DNA from: Cranoglanis bouderius
Lineage: Eukaryota > Chordata > Actinopteri > Siluriformes > Cranoglanididae
Assembly: GCA_023630585.1 (NCBI GenBank)
Contig: CM042541.1
Coordinates: forward strand, 14,618,501-14,682,500
DNA: 64,000 nucleotides
Reading direction: 5' to 3'
Below are positions 1 through 11,000 of the stretch, one piece after another. Both the position numbers and the translations under genes were made by a program. Every line of letters begins with the position of its first letter. Position 1 is the first letter of the stretch. Below the pieces are notes generated by a model. That model made no database searches. It was not told the origin of the DNA and worked only from the letters and a program-made list of their open reading frames with translations.

Positions 1-1319
1 GAATGTTTTTGTAGGAAAAAGGAACTAAAAAAAATTCGGGGCAGATGAAAAAAGTTTCATTAATGCTGATTTTCCTCATAATCACTTACATATGTTGAAA
101 TACACCAATCAGCCAATCAGTTAGGAAGTGCATTAACAGTAAAACCGACTTACATTTAGCTACAAATGTCCATAAAATGCAACACCCAAAGAGAGTGCCT
201 CCTAAGTGCAGCACTAAATCTTCCAGAAATGCAGCTCAGCCATTGCAGCATTACCTGACTACCAGAGGCACTCAATAACCCTTCCTCCTTTTATAGGGCA
301 CCATGGCTTTTGTCTTCGTTGACTGGCTAGTCTTATTTGTCTTAATTTATGGATGTGTTATGGACTGCTTTCTTTCAAATCTTTAATATGAAATGACTCG
401 AGTTTCACAAAATATTCATTTAATTGGTGTGTGTAATTGAAACAAATTAGCTATTTAAACTTGACAGCATAATCACTATATATAATCACAGTAACTCCTC
501 ACCAGTTATATGGTTTGAAGCCAGTCAAGGTTCACATTAGTTAGTCTCCTTACACATACATTTACACAAATACAAAAGGAGCTCTCAATCGTGTGTCCCA
601 ATGAGCTGGTTTTTCCACAAATACTATATTTTTTTGTGTAAACTCCTACTGTGAATGATTTATGAATACATTTGTTTGTATTAGCTTGATAAATGAGGTG
701 CACTGTGTCTTACTGGAACAATTCCACCAAAAAAGAAACAGTTTTATTTTAAACCCTGAGTCTTTCTACCCACTAGGGCTCCGGAACAAATGGCTTTTAG
801 CATTTGGACACAGAGGTGCAAATTTAGTAAAAGTCTTAGCCCTAGAGGACTGTCCCTGCCCGTGGGAATGTGTGCTCACTCAGCAGTAGCCCCAAAGTGC
901 TCAGATCTGAATCATGTGAGTTGGGACAGGCTGTCTGAAGTCCAGGCCCAATCACATGGTCCAGTGTGTATGGGGATTAGCCAGCACAGAAAAGGAGGGA
1001 AAACACACACAACAGGACACTAAGAGGAGCGGTGTAAGAGGGGATTAAGATTATATAATCTTGTTTACTGGAAACATAGTGGATCAAACAAATTATGGGG
1101 AACCATCAATTGAAATACTAATTGGAAACAGAAAATGTACATGTACACAATATCCCCTTTACCCATATGTAGTCGATTAGACAAGACATATTTAATTCAC
1201 ATCAATTCATATTTAGTATCTGAGGTTTGCTTCTTCAGTTTTACACTAGAGCTACAAGGCTAATGTAGCTAACAAGTAAGATAAGCTAATAGAAACTAGT
1301 TTAGCATTGTACTAGCATT

Positions 1320-1322
<3 letters not shown>

Positions 1323-1395
<73 letters not shown>
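1323..1395 (+). repeat. (TA)n microsatellite
   Basis: About 36 TA units. The flanks (1-1320 and 1396-1519) show no gene or named repeat. Confidence 0.9.
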
Positions 1396-1397
<2 letters not shown>

Positions 1398-1519
1398 ATT
1401 ACACTGTTAAGTTTACAAGGCTTATTTATTTCAATTTGACACATCAATTAAATGAACATTTTGTGAAACTCAGTCATTTCATATTAATGACCTGAAAGAA
1501 ATCAACCAAATACTAACCC

Positions 1520-2075
1520 CATTTCCATAAAAGTTGGGATTTTTTTCTAAAATGCAATAAAAACAAAAATCTGTGATTTGTCAAGTCTCTTGAAACTTTA
1601 ATTAACTGACAAAAGTACAAAGAAAAGATATTTAATGTTTTCAATGACCAACTTAATTGTATTTTGTAAATATAAACAAATTTAGAATTTGATGTCTTCA
1701 ACACAAATAAAAGTTGGGACAGAGGCATGTTTACCACTGTGTTACATCACCCTTCCTTTTAATTACACTTTTTAATCGTTTGGGAACTGAGGATACTAAT
1801 TGTTGCAGTTTTGCAAGTGGAATTTTTGCCCATTCTTGCTTGATACAAGACTTCAGCTGCTCAACAGTCCTTGGTCACCATTGTCTGATTCTCCTCTTCA
1901 TGATGCGCCACAGGAGACAGATCTGGTCTGCTGGCAGGCCAGTCAAGCACACGCACTCTGTGTCTACGAAGCCTTGCTGTTGTAGCACGTGCAGAATGAG
2001 GCCTGGCATTGTCCTGCTGAAAAGAAAGCAGAATGAGGCCTGGCATTGTCCTGCTGAAAAGTGTTGAGAAAGAAA
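1520..2075 (-). mobile_element. Degraded DNA transposon with Tc1-like transposase fragment
   Basis: It starts with the fish-wide repeat motif CCCATTTCCATAAAAGTTGGGA, shortened here to its recognisable core AAAAGTTGGGA, which recurs near 1712. On the minus strand (about 1861-2046) a fragment encodes FQQDNARPHSA and LDWPASRPDLSP, the DDE-region motifs of Tc1-like transposases. A near-perfect 37-bp tandem duplication (CAGAATGAGGCCTGGCATTG...) sits at about 1992-2060. No complete reading frame remains. Confidence 0.6.
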
Positions 2076-2369
2076 TATGGAGCTATGACTGTTTTAAACT
2101 CTGTGATGTCCTTTTGTTCATGTCTGTAGATAACAGTGTGACATACAGAGTCAGAAACCATGTATCAGCAAGTCTGTTTGAGACAATGAACAACTCCACA
2201 AAGCCAAGTAAGGAGAAGCAATTGTGTGATAATTTACACGACTTGATATGTAGATACTAAACTGCAAAATAAGGTTGCTTTAATACACTTTGTAGATTAT
2301 AAATCATTGACCTTGATGTATAAATTTAAATGTCTTACTCAATAATTATTTTCTCACAATGGTATAGTG

Positions 2370-3128
2370 CAGGGATCAGGAACCTATGGCTCATGAGCCA
2401 TATATGGCTCTTTCAGTGATTGCCTATGGCTCAACGGTGAGGAAAAAATAAATAAAAACCATCACGAATCACGAAAGCTATCATGAAGTAAATATGTACA
2501 TATTACGTATTTTAAAATATTACATAATTCATAGTCGATGCCTGTTTGTCATGTATACACCAACCCATCGCGATGTAGCACAACAAGCTCAAACCTCACT
2601 AGACAATGTGGAGCAGAGCAGTAATTTCCCGGTCTAATTCATAAATCGCTTGAAAACTACATAGCCAGTCTGTTTTCAGTTTTTAACAAAGGTGAAATGG
2701 CTAAAAGAAAAAAAGACGACGAGCATCGTTCTTTCCAGTCCGAATGGACAGATGAATTTGTATATTTGGAAGTTGCATTAATGGTAAGTAGTGTTCAATT
2801 TACTCTTGCTTGCGTACTGCATCTTGTATTGATTTACCATTTGATTAAACTGTCATAGTTGGTTAAATGAAGTCCATGTGCCACCTACAGGTGAAGTGTA
2901 GGCTATTAGGTCAAGAACACGCAAAATGTGAAATGGCCTTTATTACGTTACCAATTTTTATAATTATGCAATAAAAATTAAAGATAATAATTAATAATAA
3001 GAAGAAGACATATTTAAAAATGTCAAAAAAATATGTGAACTTTTCTCTGGCTCTTTAAAAAAAATCATAACTTTTTTTTTTTTTTTGTCTTTTATGGCTC
3101 TACCAGCTGAAAGGGTTCCCGACCTCTG
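2370..3128 (+). mobile_element. Non-autonomous hAT element with transposase 5' remnant
   Basis: The 759-bp element is bounded by hAT-type terminal inverted repeats CAGGGATCAGGAACC (left) and CAGAGGTCGGGAACCC (right, reverse complement). It is flanked by a perfect 8-bp target-site duplication GTATAGTG at 2362-2369 and 3129-3136. At 2698 an ATG opens MAKRKKDDEHRSFQSEWTDE, resembling the start of hAT-Charlie/GTF2IRD2-like transposases (MAKRK...F...W). The frame ends soon after, and the rest of the transposase is deleted. Confidence 0.88.
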
Positions 3129-3879
3129 GTATAGTGCATATAAAACAAATACCTAAATACTGACTAAACTTAGTGTGTCTCTGTGCTCAGAATTTTCCCC
3201 ACATGTGTAAATATAGTAAAGAGACTAAACTAAGAAAAGGGATCTAAAAAGGACTGTGCTAATCCAGTACAAGCTTGTCTGGAAATAGACAGTGTCATTG
3301 ATCTCTGTGTAGATGTAGCCCTGAAGACCTGAATGGCCTTATGAGCCACCTTGGCTATGTTCATGGTTTTATTACTGTGGCTTTTCCATCATGGAATGTT
3401 TTTAAAGATTTAAACAAAGCACAATAAACTGATATATAGATTTTGGATATACATAAAAGCCCTTCCCCCTAATTATGCCTAATTGTTCATGCTGCATGCT
3501 AGTGCAAAACTACAAATGCAAATGTCAGACACTAAATGTGTAAATTTCTATTTTTTTGCTGATCTGTTCCTTTAAGGACACTGATTAGCCATCCAGTCTT
3601 AATGCTGCTCAGGTGTGTTGACAGAATCTTGGCCACTTAATATTTAAATGTGGGAGATTACATAGTCATATGAGGAGCAGTCACTTGAGAGTTCCAGCAC
3701 AGATGGCCTAGAAGTGAATATAAATATAAATAGTATTACACATAAAAAGGGAAACAATCTTTGACCAATGAAGCAAAAAAATTAAAGTGAAAATAGATAC
3801 TACAATACCATGGCTTTATGATGTTTAACAAGGCAGTCAGTATAATAAATAATAATTATTATTAACAGCAATAACACTG

Positions 3880-4000
3880 CTGGCCCTTATCTATTGTACA
3901 TGAATTTATGCAATGCACTGCTGACACACAATTAGCTGATTAGATAACTGCATGAATGAATAGGTGTACAGGTGTTCTTAATAAAGTGTTCAGTGAGTGT
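3880..4000 (+). mobile_element. 3' end remnant of a Tc1-like element
   Basis: The terminal part ACAGGTGTTCTTAATAAAGTG with CAGTGAG matches the end of the Tc1-like family also present at 32916-33648 (ACAGGTGTTCCTAATAAAGT). Only the terminal hundred or so bases remain. Confidence 0.6.
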
Positions 4001-4147
4001 ATATCATAGCATGCTTTGCAGGCATGGTACCATACTTCCATGATAGAGCACAACCGTGATATGATCAGTGCCTCTTTTTAGTTGCGTTAACGTTATTGAT
4101 CTCCAGTGAAAGCTCATCAGATATCATTTGCTTATATATTTTCTTTT

Positions 4148-4216
4148 GGGCACTGCTGAGTGGTAGGGCACTTTAATGCAGATCAAGAGGTTTGGGTTCA
4201 AATCCGTTTGCCCCCT
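4148..4216 (+). pseudogene. tRNA-Cys pseudogene
   Basis: It matches the intact tRNA-Cys at 5403-5474 over most of its length (GAGTGGTAGGGCA, AATGCAGATCAAGAGG, GGGTTCAAATCCG, TTTGCCCCCT). The 5' acceptor half is degraded (GGGCACT), so it cannot pair properly. The sequence after its 3' end is unlike the flank of the intact copy. Confidence 0.75.
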
Positions 4217-4254
4217 GTCTTGCTCTTGTCTGTATTGAGGTACCAGTAACTGTG

Positions 4255-4590
4255 CTTAAAGTGAAAGTGACATGTGAAGGCCAGTGTATGGTAACCCATA
4301 CTTGGAATTTGTCCTCTGCATTTAACCTATCCAAGTTAGTGCACACATATTAGGACTATGTGAGTAGTGAACACACACTACAAAACATGAACACACCCAG
4401 AGCAGTGGGCAGCCATTTTTGCTGTGGCACCCAGGGAGCAGCTGAGAGTTAAGAGCCTTGCTCAAGTGCCCAACAGTGGCAGCTTGGCAATGCTGGGATT
4501 TGAACTCACAACCTTCCAATCAGTAACCAGTTGATTAAACTATCATTTGGCTAGCCCAACTTCTTAACCACTAAGCTATCACCACCCTTT
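4255..4590 (-). repeat. tRNA-derived SINE-like fish repeat
   Basis: Read on the minus strand, a tRNA-like head (GGTGATAGCTTAGTGG A box; GGTTGTGAGTTCAAATCCC B box) is followed by a body that includes GAGCAAGGCTCTTAACTCTC and GCTGCCCACTGCTCTGGGTG and a tail with ATGCAGAGGACAAATTCC. I recognise the body as a widespread fish interspersed repeat. It is diverged and probably old. Confidence 0.65.
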
Positions 4591-4653
4591 AATTACATTA
4601 CAATAAAATATCTTGTAAAAAGCAGCAGCCATGATTTGACTTCTGCTCACCAG

Positions 4654-4724
4654 GGGGGTATAGCTCAGCAATAGAGTGTTATACTGCAGCTCAGGAGGTC
4701 CCCTGTTCAAAACTATGCACCCCA
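4654..4724 (+). pseudogene. tRNA-Cys pseudogene
   Basis: It begins GGGGGTATAGCTCAGCAATAG and keeps a CTGCAGC anticodon region, AGGAGGTCCCC and GTTCAAAAC, ending in TGCACCCC. Mismatches in the D-loop, T-stem and acceptor mark it as a decayed tRNA-Cys copy. Confidence 0.75.
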
Positions 4725-4944
4725 GTCTGACTTGTATGATTAAGTTATACTTAACTGCTTTAGATTTTACAACGTTAAAAACCCAATGGAAATCACCAAA
4801 ACTATAAAGGATATTATTTGTATATAACACCATAACAGTATGGCACCATGGAATAATGGTGCCCTCTGTTTGACTTGCTTCACAGTACTTTTAAGTGATT
4901 TGCACTCCACACCATTATCACACCCATGGAAATTACAAATAGTA

Positions 4945-5230
4945 CAGGTGCATCTCAAAAAATTAGAATATCATGGAAAGGTTCATTTTTTTCCATAATT
5001 TAATTAAAAAAGAGGAACTTTCATATATTCTAGATTCATTACAAATAAAGTGAAATATTGCAAGCCTGTGTTGTTTTTAATCTTGATGATTATGGCATAC
5101 AGCTCATGGAAATCCAGTATCTCAAAATATTAGAATAAAGAATTTATAATACAGAAATGTCGACCAGAGAAGAGCTCTAATCAGCTAATTAACTCAAAAC
5201 ACCTGCAAAGGTTTCCTGAGACTTATTCAT
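4945..5230 (+). mobile_element. Terminal repeat fragment of a Tc1-like element
   Basis: It begins after a TA with CAGGTGCATCTCAAAAAATT and continues with the long-TIR motifs of the family at 6002-7503, including CTCAAAATATTAGAATA and AATTAACTCAAAACACCTGC. No transposase or opposite end is present. Confidence 0.65.
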
Positions 5231-5402
5231 TAAAAATCTATATCATTTGCATTTTTAAAAGGCTGTTGGCTTCTGAGGGCCCAGGGTGGTTGTTTACCTT
5301 TACTTAGTGCTATGCCTGCCCCTATATTATTGGTGATGGTATAAGGGCATAATAATAGTGTAGAGTGTAAATCACTTAAAGGTACTATGAAGCGAGTCAG
5401 AC

Positions 5403-5474
5403 AGGGGGCACCTGGATTTGAACCAAGGACCTCTTGATCTGCAGTCAAATGCTCTACCACTGAGCTATACCCCC
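5403..5474 (-). tRNA. tRNA-Cys (anticodon GCA)
   Basis: On the minus strand a 72-nt cloverleaf starts GGGGGTATAGCTCAGTGG and ends GGTGCCCCCT. The acceptor stem GGGGGTA pairs with TGCCCCC with one wobble. The D-arm holds the A box (TAGCTCAGTGGTAGAG), the anticodon loop reads CTGCAGA with GCA, and the T-arm (CTTGG-TTCAAAT-CCAGG) pairs with one G-U and holds the B box. There is no intron and no encoded CCA. This copy looks intact, unlike its neighbours. Confidence 0.85.
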
Positions 5475-5605
5475 TTGGCCAAGTAGTCATAACTGACATT
5501 CAAAACTAGCTAGATATTCATCTGATGAAGAAAAAAAAAATGCATTTAATGTTGTAATGTTAATGTTGTAAACTGTAAAGCAGTTAAGGATACCTTAATC
5601 ACACT

Positions 5606-5635
5606 AGTCAGACAGGGGTGCGCGGATTTGAACAA
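5606..5635 (-). pseudogene. 3' fragment of a tRNA-Cys copy
   Basis: AGTCAGACAGGGG followed by CGGATTTGAAC repeats the 3' end and downstream flank of the intact tRNA-Cys at 5398-5422, with the acceptor partly lost. Because the flank outside the tRNA (AGTCAGAC) is shared too, this looks like a local duplication remnant and not a retroposed copy. Confidence 0.55.
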
Positions 5636-5960
5636 ATCCTGAAACGATGGCTACACCCCGATATACTGTAAGTATGTGCAAAATGATTACTCATTTAAAA
5701 AAAAAAAAAAAAGTATATTATGCTAAATTATGAAATTATATAAATTACAAAACAAACAAAAAACTTTTGAATAAATGTAATGACCAGAAATTAAAGAAAA
5801 AACTAATTATGTTGAATAGAACTAGGAAACAATTTTAGGAAATTCTAATAATTTGTTCTGAAACTGTTGATTAGCCATTGCTTAATATACACTGAAAGTT
5901 ATTCAGGTATCACTTAGATGCAACAAAATCAACCACATCACTGCCCCAGTTTGTATACTG

Positions 5961-6001
<41 letters not shown>

Positions 6002-6005
<4 letters not shown>

Positions 6006-7500
6006 TGCATCTCAATAAATTAGAATGTTGTGGAAAAGTTCATATATTTCAGTAATTCAACTCAAATTGTGAAACTCGTGTATTAAATAAATTCAATGCA
6101 CACAGACTGAAGTAGTTTAAGTCTTTGGTTCTTTTAATTGTGTTGATTTTGGCTCACATTTAACAAAAACCCACCAATTCACTATCTCAACAAATTAGAA
6201 TACTTCATAAGACCAATAAAAAAAATAAAAAAAATTTTTTAGTGAATTGTTGGCCTTCTGGAAAGTATGTTCATTTACTGTACATGTACTCAATACTTGG
6301 TAGGGGCTCCTTTTGCTTTAATTACTGCCTCAATTCGGCGTGGCATAGAGGTGATCAGTTTGTGGCACTGCTGAGGTGGTATGGAAGCCCAGGTTTCTTT
6401 GACAGTGGCCTTCAGCTCATTTGCATTTTTTGGTCTCTTGTTTCTCATTTTCCTCTTGACAATACCCCATAGATTCTCTATGGGGTTCAGGTCTGGTGAG
6501 TTTGCTGGCACACCAACACCATGGTCATTTAACCAACTTTTGGTGCTTTTGGCAGTGTGGGCAGGTGCCAAATCCTGCTGGAAAATGAAATCAGCATCTT
6601 CAAAAAGCTGGTCAGCAGAAGGAAGCATGATATGCTCCAAAATTTCTTGGTAAACGGGTGCAGTGACTTTGGTTTCAAAAAACACAATGGACCAACACCA
6701 GTAGATGACATTACACTCCAAATCATCACAGACTGTGGAAACTTAAAACTGGACTTCAAGCAACTTGGGCTATGAGCTTCTCCACCCTTCCTCCAGACTC
6801 TAGGACCTTGGTTTCCAAATGAAATACAAAACTTGCTCTCATCTGAAAAGAGGACTTTGGACCACTGGACAGTCCAGTTCTTCTTCTCCTTAGCCCAGGT
6901 AAGACGCCTCTGACGTTGTCTATGGTTCAGGAGTGGCTTAACAAGAGGAATATGACAACTGTAGCCAAATTCCTTGACACATCTATGTGTGGTGGCTCTT
7001 GATGCCTTGACCCCAGCCTCAGTCCATTCCTTGTGAAGTTCACTCAAATTCTTGAATCGATTTTGCTTGACAGTCCTCATAAGGCTGCGGTTCTCTTGGT
7101 TGGTTGTGCATCTTTTTCTTCCACACTTTTTCCTTCCACTCAACTTTCTGTTAACATGCTTGGATACAGCACTCTGTGAACAGCCAGCTTCTTTGGCAAT
7201 GAATATTTGTGGCTTACCTAGTGAACCAAACTGAGAGACCATTTTGAAGGCTCAGTAAACCTTTGCAGGTGTTTTGAGTTGATTAGCTGATTGGCATGTC
7301 ACCATATTCTAATTGCTGAGATAGTGAATTGGTGGGTTTTTGTTAAATGTGAGCCAAAATCATCACAATTAAAAGAACCAAAGACTTAAACTACTTCAGT
7401 CTGTGGCATTGAATTTATTTAATACACGAGTTTCACAATTTGAGTTGAATTACTGAAATAAATGAACTTTTCCACGACATTCTAATTTATTGAGATGCAC

Positions 7501-7503
<3 letters not shown>
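6002..7503 (-). mobile_element. Near-complete Tc1/mariner element in a TA microsatellite
   Basis: The 1502-bp element has inverted repeats of about 200 bp: left (C/T)AGGTGCATCTCAATAAATT and right CAGGTGCATCTCAATAAATT as reverse complement. TA dinucleotides flank both ends (6000-6001, 7504-7505). Both flanks are (TA)n microsatellite, so it inserted into a TA array. A partial relative lies at 60125-60620. Confidence 0.93.
6290..7242 (-). pseudogene. Tc1-like transposase with one frameshift
   Basis: The upstream frame (7242 down to about 6700) encodes the paired-type helix-turn-helix domain (IFIAKEAGCSQSAVSKHVNR), the spacer, the first catalytic Asp in FSDESKF, and SVMIW. Reading then shifts to the frame 6721-6290, which encodes the second Asp (FIFQQDLAPAHTAKSTK) and the last acidic residue in NSPDLNPIENLWG, ending KAKGAPTKY. 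All three catalytic acids of the DDE triad are present. I see only the single frameshift near 6700, so the copy is young but inactive as it stands. Confidence 0.85.
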
Positions 7504-7550
<47 letters not shown>

Positions 7551-7687
7551 CACTTTCAGAGACATTCCTGCTTATTTTGTTTATTTTCAGTTGTCACAAG
7601 TTTTTTGTTATATCAGTACAGCTTATTGTGTTACATAAAGCCTGACTTGTTTTTTACAGGCAGTATGGGCAGGTTCACAAGAATCCA

Positions 7688-7737
7688 GATTACACAGAGG
7701 ATTTCTACAAACGGATTAAGCTAAGCACCTTAATTAG
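7688..7737 (+). promoter_or_regulatory. Candidate photoreceptor homeodomain sites upstream of rbp4l
   Basis: About 65-95 bp before the TATA box are GATTA (7688-7692), CGGATTAAG (GGATTA core at 7713-7718) and CTTAATTAGC (about 7729-7738). GGATTA/TAATCC is the OTX/CRX core and TAATTA is a generic paired-like (RX-type) core. CRX control would suit a photoreceptor gene, but these cores are short and common, so binding is inference. Confidence 0.4.
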
Positions 7738-7781
7738 CAACAAGAAGTGAAAATCATCAATAAGCGCTTCTGTGGAGTTGG

Positions 7782-7887
7782 TATAAAGAGGCCACTGGTC
7801 TACAGAGACACTGAAACTTGGTGGAGAAGTGAAAAAGCTCCTATTGCTATTTATTAAGTCTAACTCTGATCAACTTCAACACAACAG
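7782..7887 (+). promoter_or_regulatory. rbp4l: rbp4l TATA box and noncoding first exon
   Basis: A TATAAA box lies at 7782-7787. Transcription would start near 7810, giving a noncoding exon that ends at a strong donor (ACAACAG|GTAAGT) after 7887. The next acceptor (TATAG, 8067-8068) sits one base before the initiator ATG at 8070. The exact start site is inferred from TATA spacing. Confidence 0.7.
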
Positions 7888-8069
7888 GTAAGTTCTGTGA
7901 TTTTATTATTAACTTGATAAGAATGAGGTCTAAAAATTACCTTACATTTATACTGTCAAATGCACATATTAAGAATTAAAGAAAACATTACTGTTGATGC
8001 AGGAGATTATGAGACTGAAATGAACAAACGAATATAAGCACAGCATTTGCTGTCTTATTGTGGTATAGG

Positions 8070-11000
8070 ATGGAATATTACAGGTTCGCCTTGCTGGTGG
8101 TCTTCCTGTCCTACATTGAGCACTGCTGGTCTTCTTCCTGTGTGGTGGACAGCTTCACTGTCAAGCAGGACTTTGACCCGAAAAAAGTGAGTCCACAGAT
8201 CTGGGTTATAAGGAAAGGGACCATTCTGGAATTCTGCAATCTGCACTCAAAAAAATTATTATTATTTTTTTTTTTGCCTCTTGTTCAGTTTAATTAATTA
8301 GAATGAGCTAAAGTAACACGATTTTTGAACATTTTGTCACAACTTTAATTTCATTGTGTTCAATCCACCTAATATATTTAAAACTGAAGTTTACTTAATT
8401 CATTTGTGTTAACACTACATGAATCATTTTTGTTGACAACTAAATGGGCAGTGGATCTGTAGTTCCCAGCATGCTTTACAAGGGACTGCATTAGGAGAGT
8501 AAATTAGGAGTGTTATTTTATGTGTTTTTCAGTAAAGGGAAAGACAAGTTAGTGTTTAATGTTCAGTTATGTTGGACATTTGAAGGAGTTTCTGTAATGT
8601 TTTTGAAATGTGTGGTTACCATTGTGCTGAAGAGTGGTGCTTTTGCTTAGGCTGTGGGCAGTCAGCGATCTATACTGACCTCAGTATTGACCTCAGTCTT
8701 TTTTTATTTGTTCATTATATACGTTTTGTATAATGGTGAATAAAACTGCTTGTTTAAACATAAGAAAATTAATTTAACCTCAGTAAATTAATAAAAATGA
8801 AAAGGTAAGTTGGACCAACATAAGAAAATTTAGTTTGATAAATATAATAAAGTTAAACATACTAGAGTAAATTAATTTGACCTAAACCAACTAAATTGTG
8901 TTGACACAACTAAACTGATTTATTTTGGATGAACTAAATTCAGTTGTGTGTAAAAACTTTCTTCAATTAAATTAAGTAAGAGTAATGAATTCATTTTTTG
9001 AGTGTGATTGGTCAGAAGGTGTTGATTCATTTTCTATAACAGTGGCTCTGACAGTAGTATAATTGTTGATTTTGGTGAAGCTTTCTGTAGGGAGATGTTT
9101 ATATAACATTTATGGAAGGAGTCTCCAGTGTCAGTACTTTGTGACAGTCAGAGAGGTTAATTTCATTTTTCTGCTGTGGGATGAATGATGGAGGATGTTG
9201 CACTCTGTAGTTCCTCTATAACAAGCTGCATTTTTGTCTTACAACTAAATGGCACAATAAGAGGCGAAACTGCAGTATTGATATTGGTGATTACGACTCT
9301 GATATGTTTTATCAGTATGCAGGAAAGTGGTATGCCCAGCAGAAGAAAGATCCAGAAGGACTCTTCTTGCAGGACAACATTTCTGCAGAGTACACTGTCG
9401 AAGAAGACGGCACCATGACTGCCTCCTCCAAGGGTCGCGTCACTCTGTTTGGGTGGGTGAGGAACAAGATAAATTCAACAGCATGATGTATGTAGAAAAA
9501 GTACATATTTGTGAGTTGTTGGTTGGAATAACTAGACATGGAGGAGCACAGATATGATACCGAATATCAGTATCAGACTAATATTGACTTGACAATGGAA
9601 TGTTGGAACTATATTAAATTGTGTTTGACAAATTTTACAGTAATGTATTTACCCTAAACATGTTATCTTGAATAACAGTTTAAATGCAAAGCCTAGCCAA
9701 AAAAAGAATAACAACCAGTGACATTTACAATGAGGAACAGTTGTAAACCAAAGACAGGAAATAATGACCATATAAGGACAGTGGAAAACAAAAAATGTCA
9801 ACAAAAATTTAAATTTACGCATCATCACAGCAACAACTTATAAACAGTTTTTGCATTTATTAACCCCTAAATCCCCCAGCTTAGTTATTCATGTTCACAC
9901 ACATTATTCAGTATCTGCTATGGATTATTCAGTAACTACAGTAAAACTTATTAGATCGGAATATTGGTTCGGTATCTGATTTTAGCAAAAATATTTGATT
10001 AGTGCAACCTGTTGTGTGTGTGTGTGTGTGCGTGCGTGCAGATTCTGGGTTGTGTGTGCTGACATGGCTGCCCAGTACACTGTGCCTGATCCGTCCACAC
10101 CTGGCAAGATGTTCATGAACTACCAGGGTCTGGCCAGCTACCTGTCCAGTGGAGGTGGGATAACGTTCACGTTAAAAAGTAACACTTAATTTTAGAAAAT
10201 GTTCCATGTAAAACCCTTGAGCAACCATATATTTTAAGAGCGTTGAAACATTTTGGACCCAGAAAGTGTACAGTTAAAAAAAAAAAATAATAATAAGGTT
10301 TTTTTTTTTAATTCCAAAGACAGACTGTATTATTGCAGCACAGATTTATTTTTATAAATGTAATTTAAATATTAAGCACTTTAGGCAGATACATATATGT
10401 GTGTGTACTATTATATATTTTTTGAGCCATCAGTGCTGTACATCACCAGAGGTACCACTTACAGAAACCCAAACCAGTAACCGTGTATTAGACATTTATA
10501 ATATCTTATCTTATAAGCGTAAGTAGAACTCATAAATCACTTTTCCTAGATATACTAACATCACAGTTGGATTCAAATTCATCAGTTATGCTTGGTTTTC
10601 AGTTATTGGGATTTAATTTAAGTGTCCATTCAATTAGTAAGGAGAAAACACTTAAGTTTATATTTTTCCTATAACAGCATGTTCTGAAGTATTTTATCCC
10701 CCTTATACCACAGCACAGCATACTTTTTTATTCTTTATAGAAAGCTATAGACAGTCATTCCCTCCCTTTCTGTTGGAGTTCATGAGGCAAAAAACACAGC
10801 TTGTTACAGAGAAACCACAAAATGTAAACTCCTCTGTAACGAAGACTTTCCTATATTGGAGAATGTAAAGTTATAGCTTTATGGTTACTCCTTACAGAAA
10901 TCTTTACCAATTTGCTGTTACTATAGAAATGACATATTATCAGTGCATTAATATAAACCGGTGATGTGCAGATACACTACTGTCACAGCTGCTGTTATAG

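Noticed and set aside
1861..2046. Open frame with FQQDNARPHSA as a gene
   Set aside because: It is a short Tc1 transposase relic embedded in repeat sequence, with no start, no helix-turn-helix domain and no complete catalytic core.
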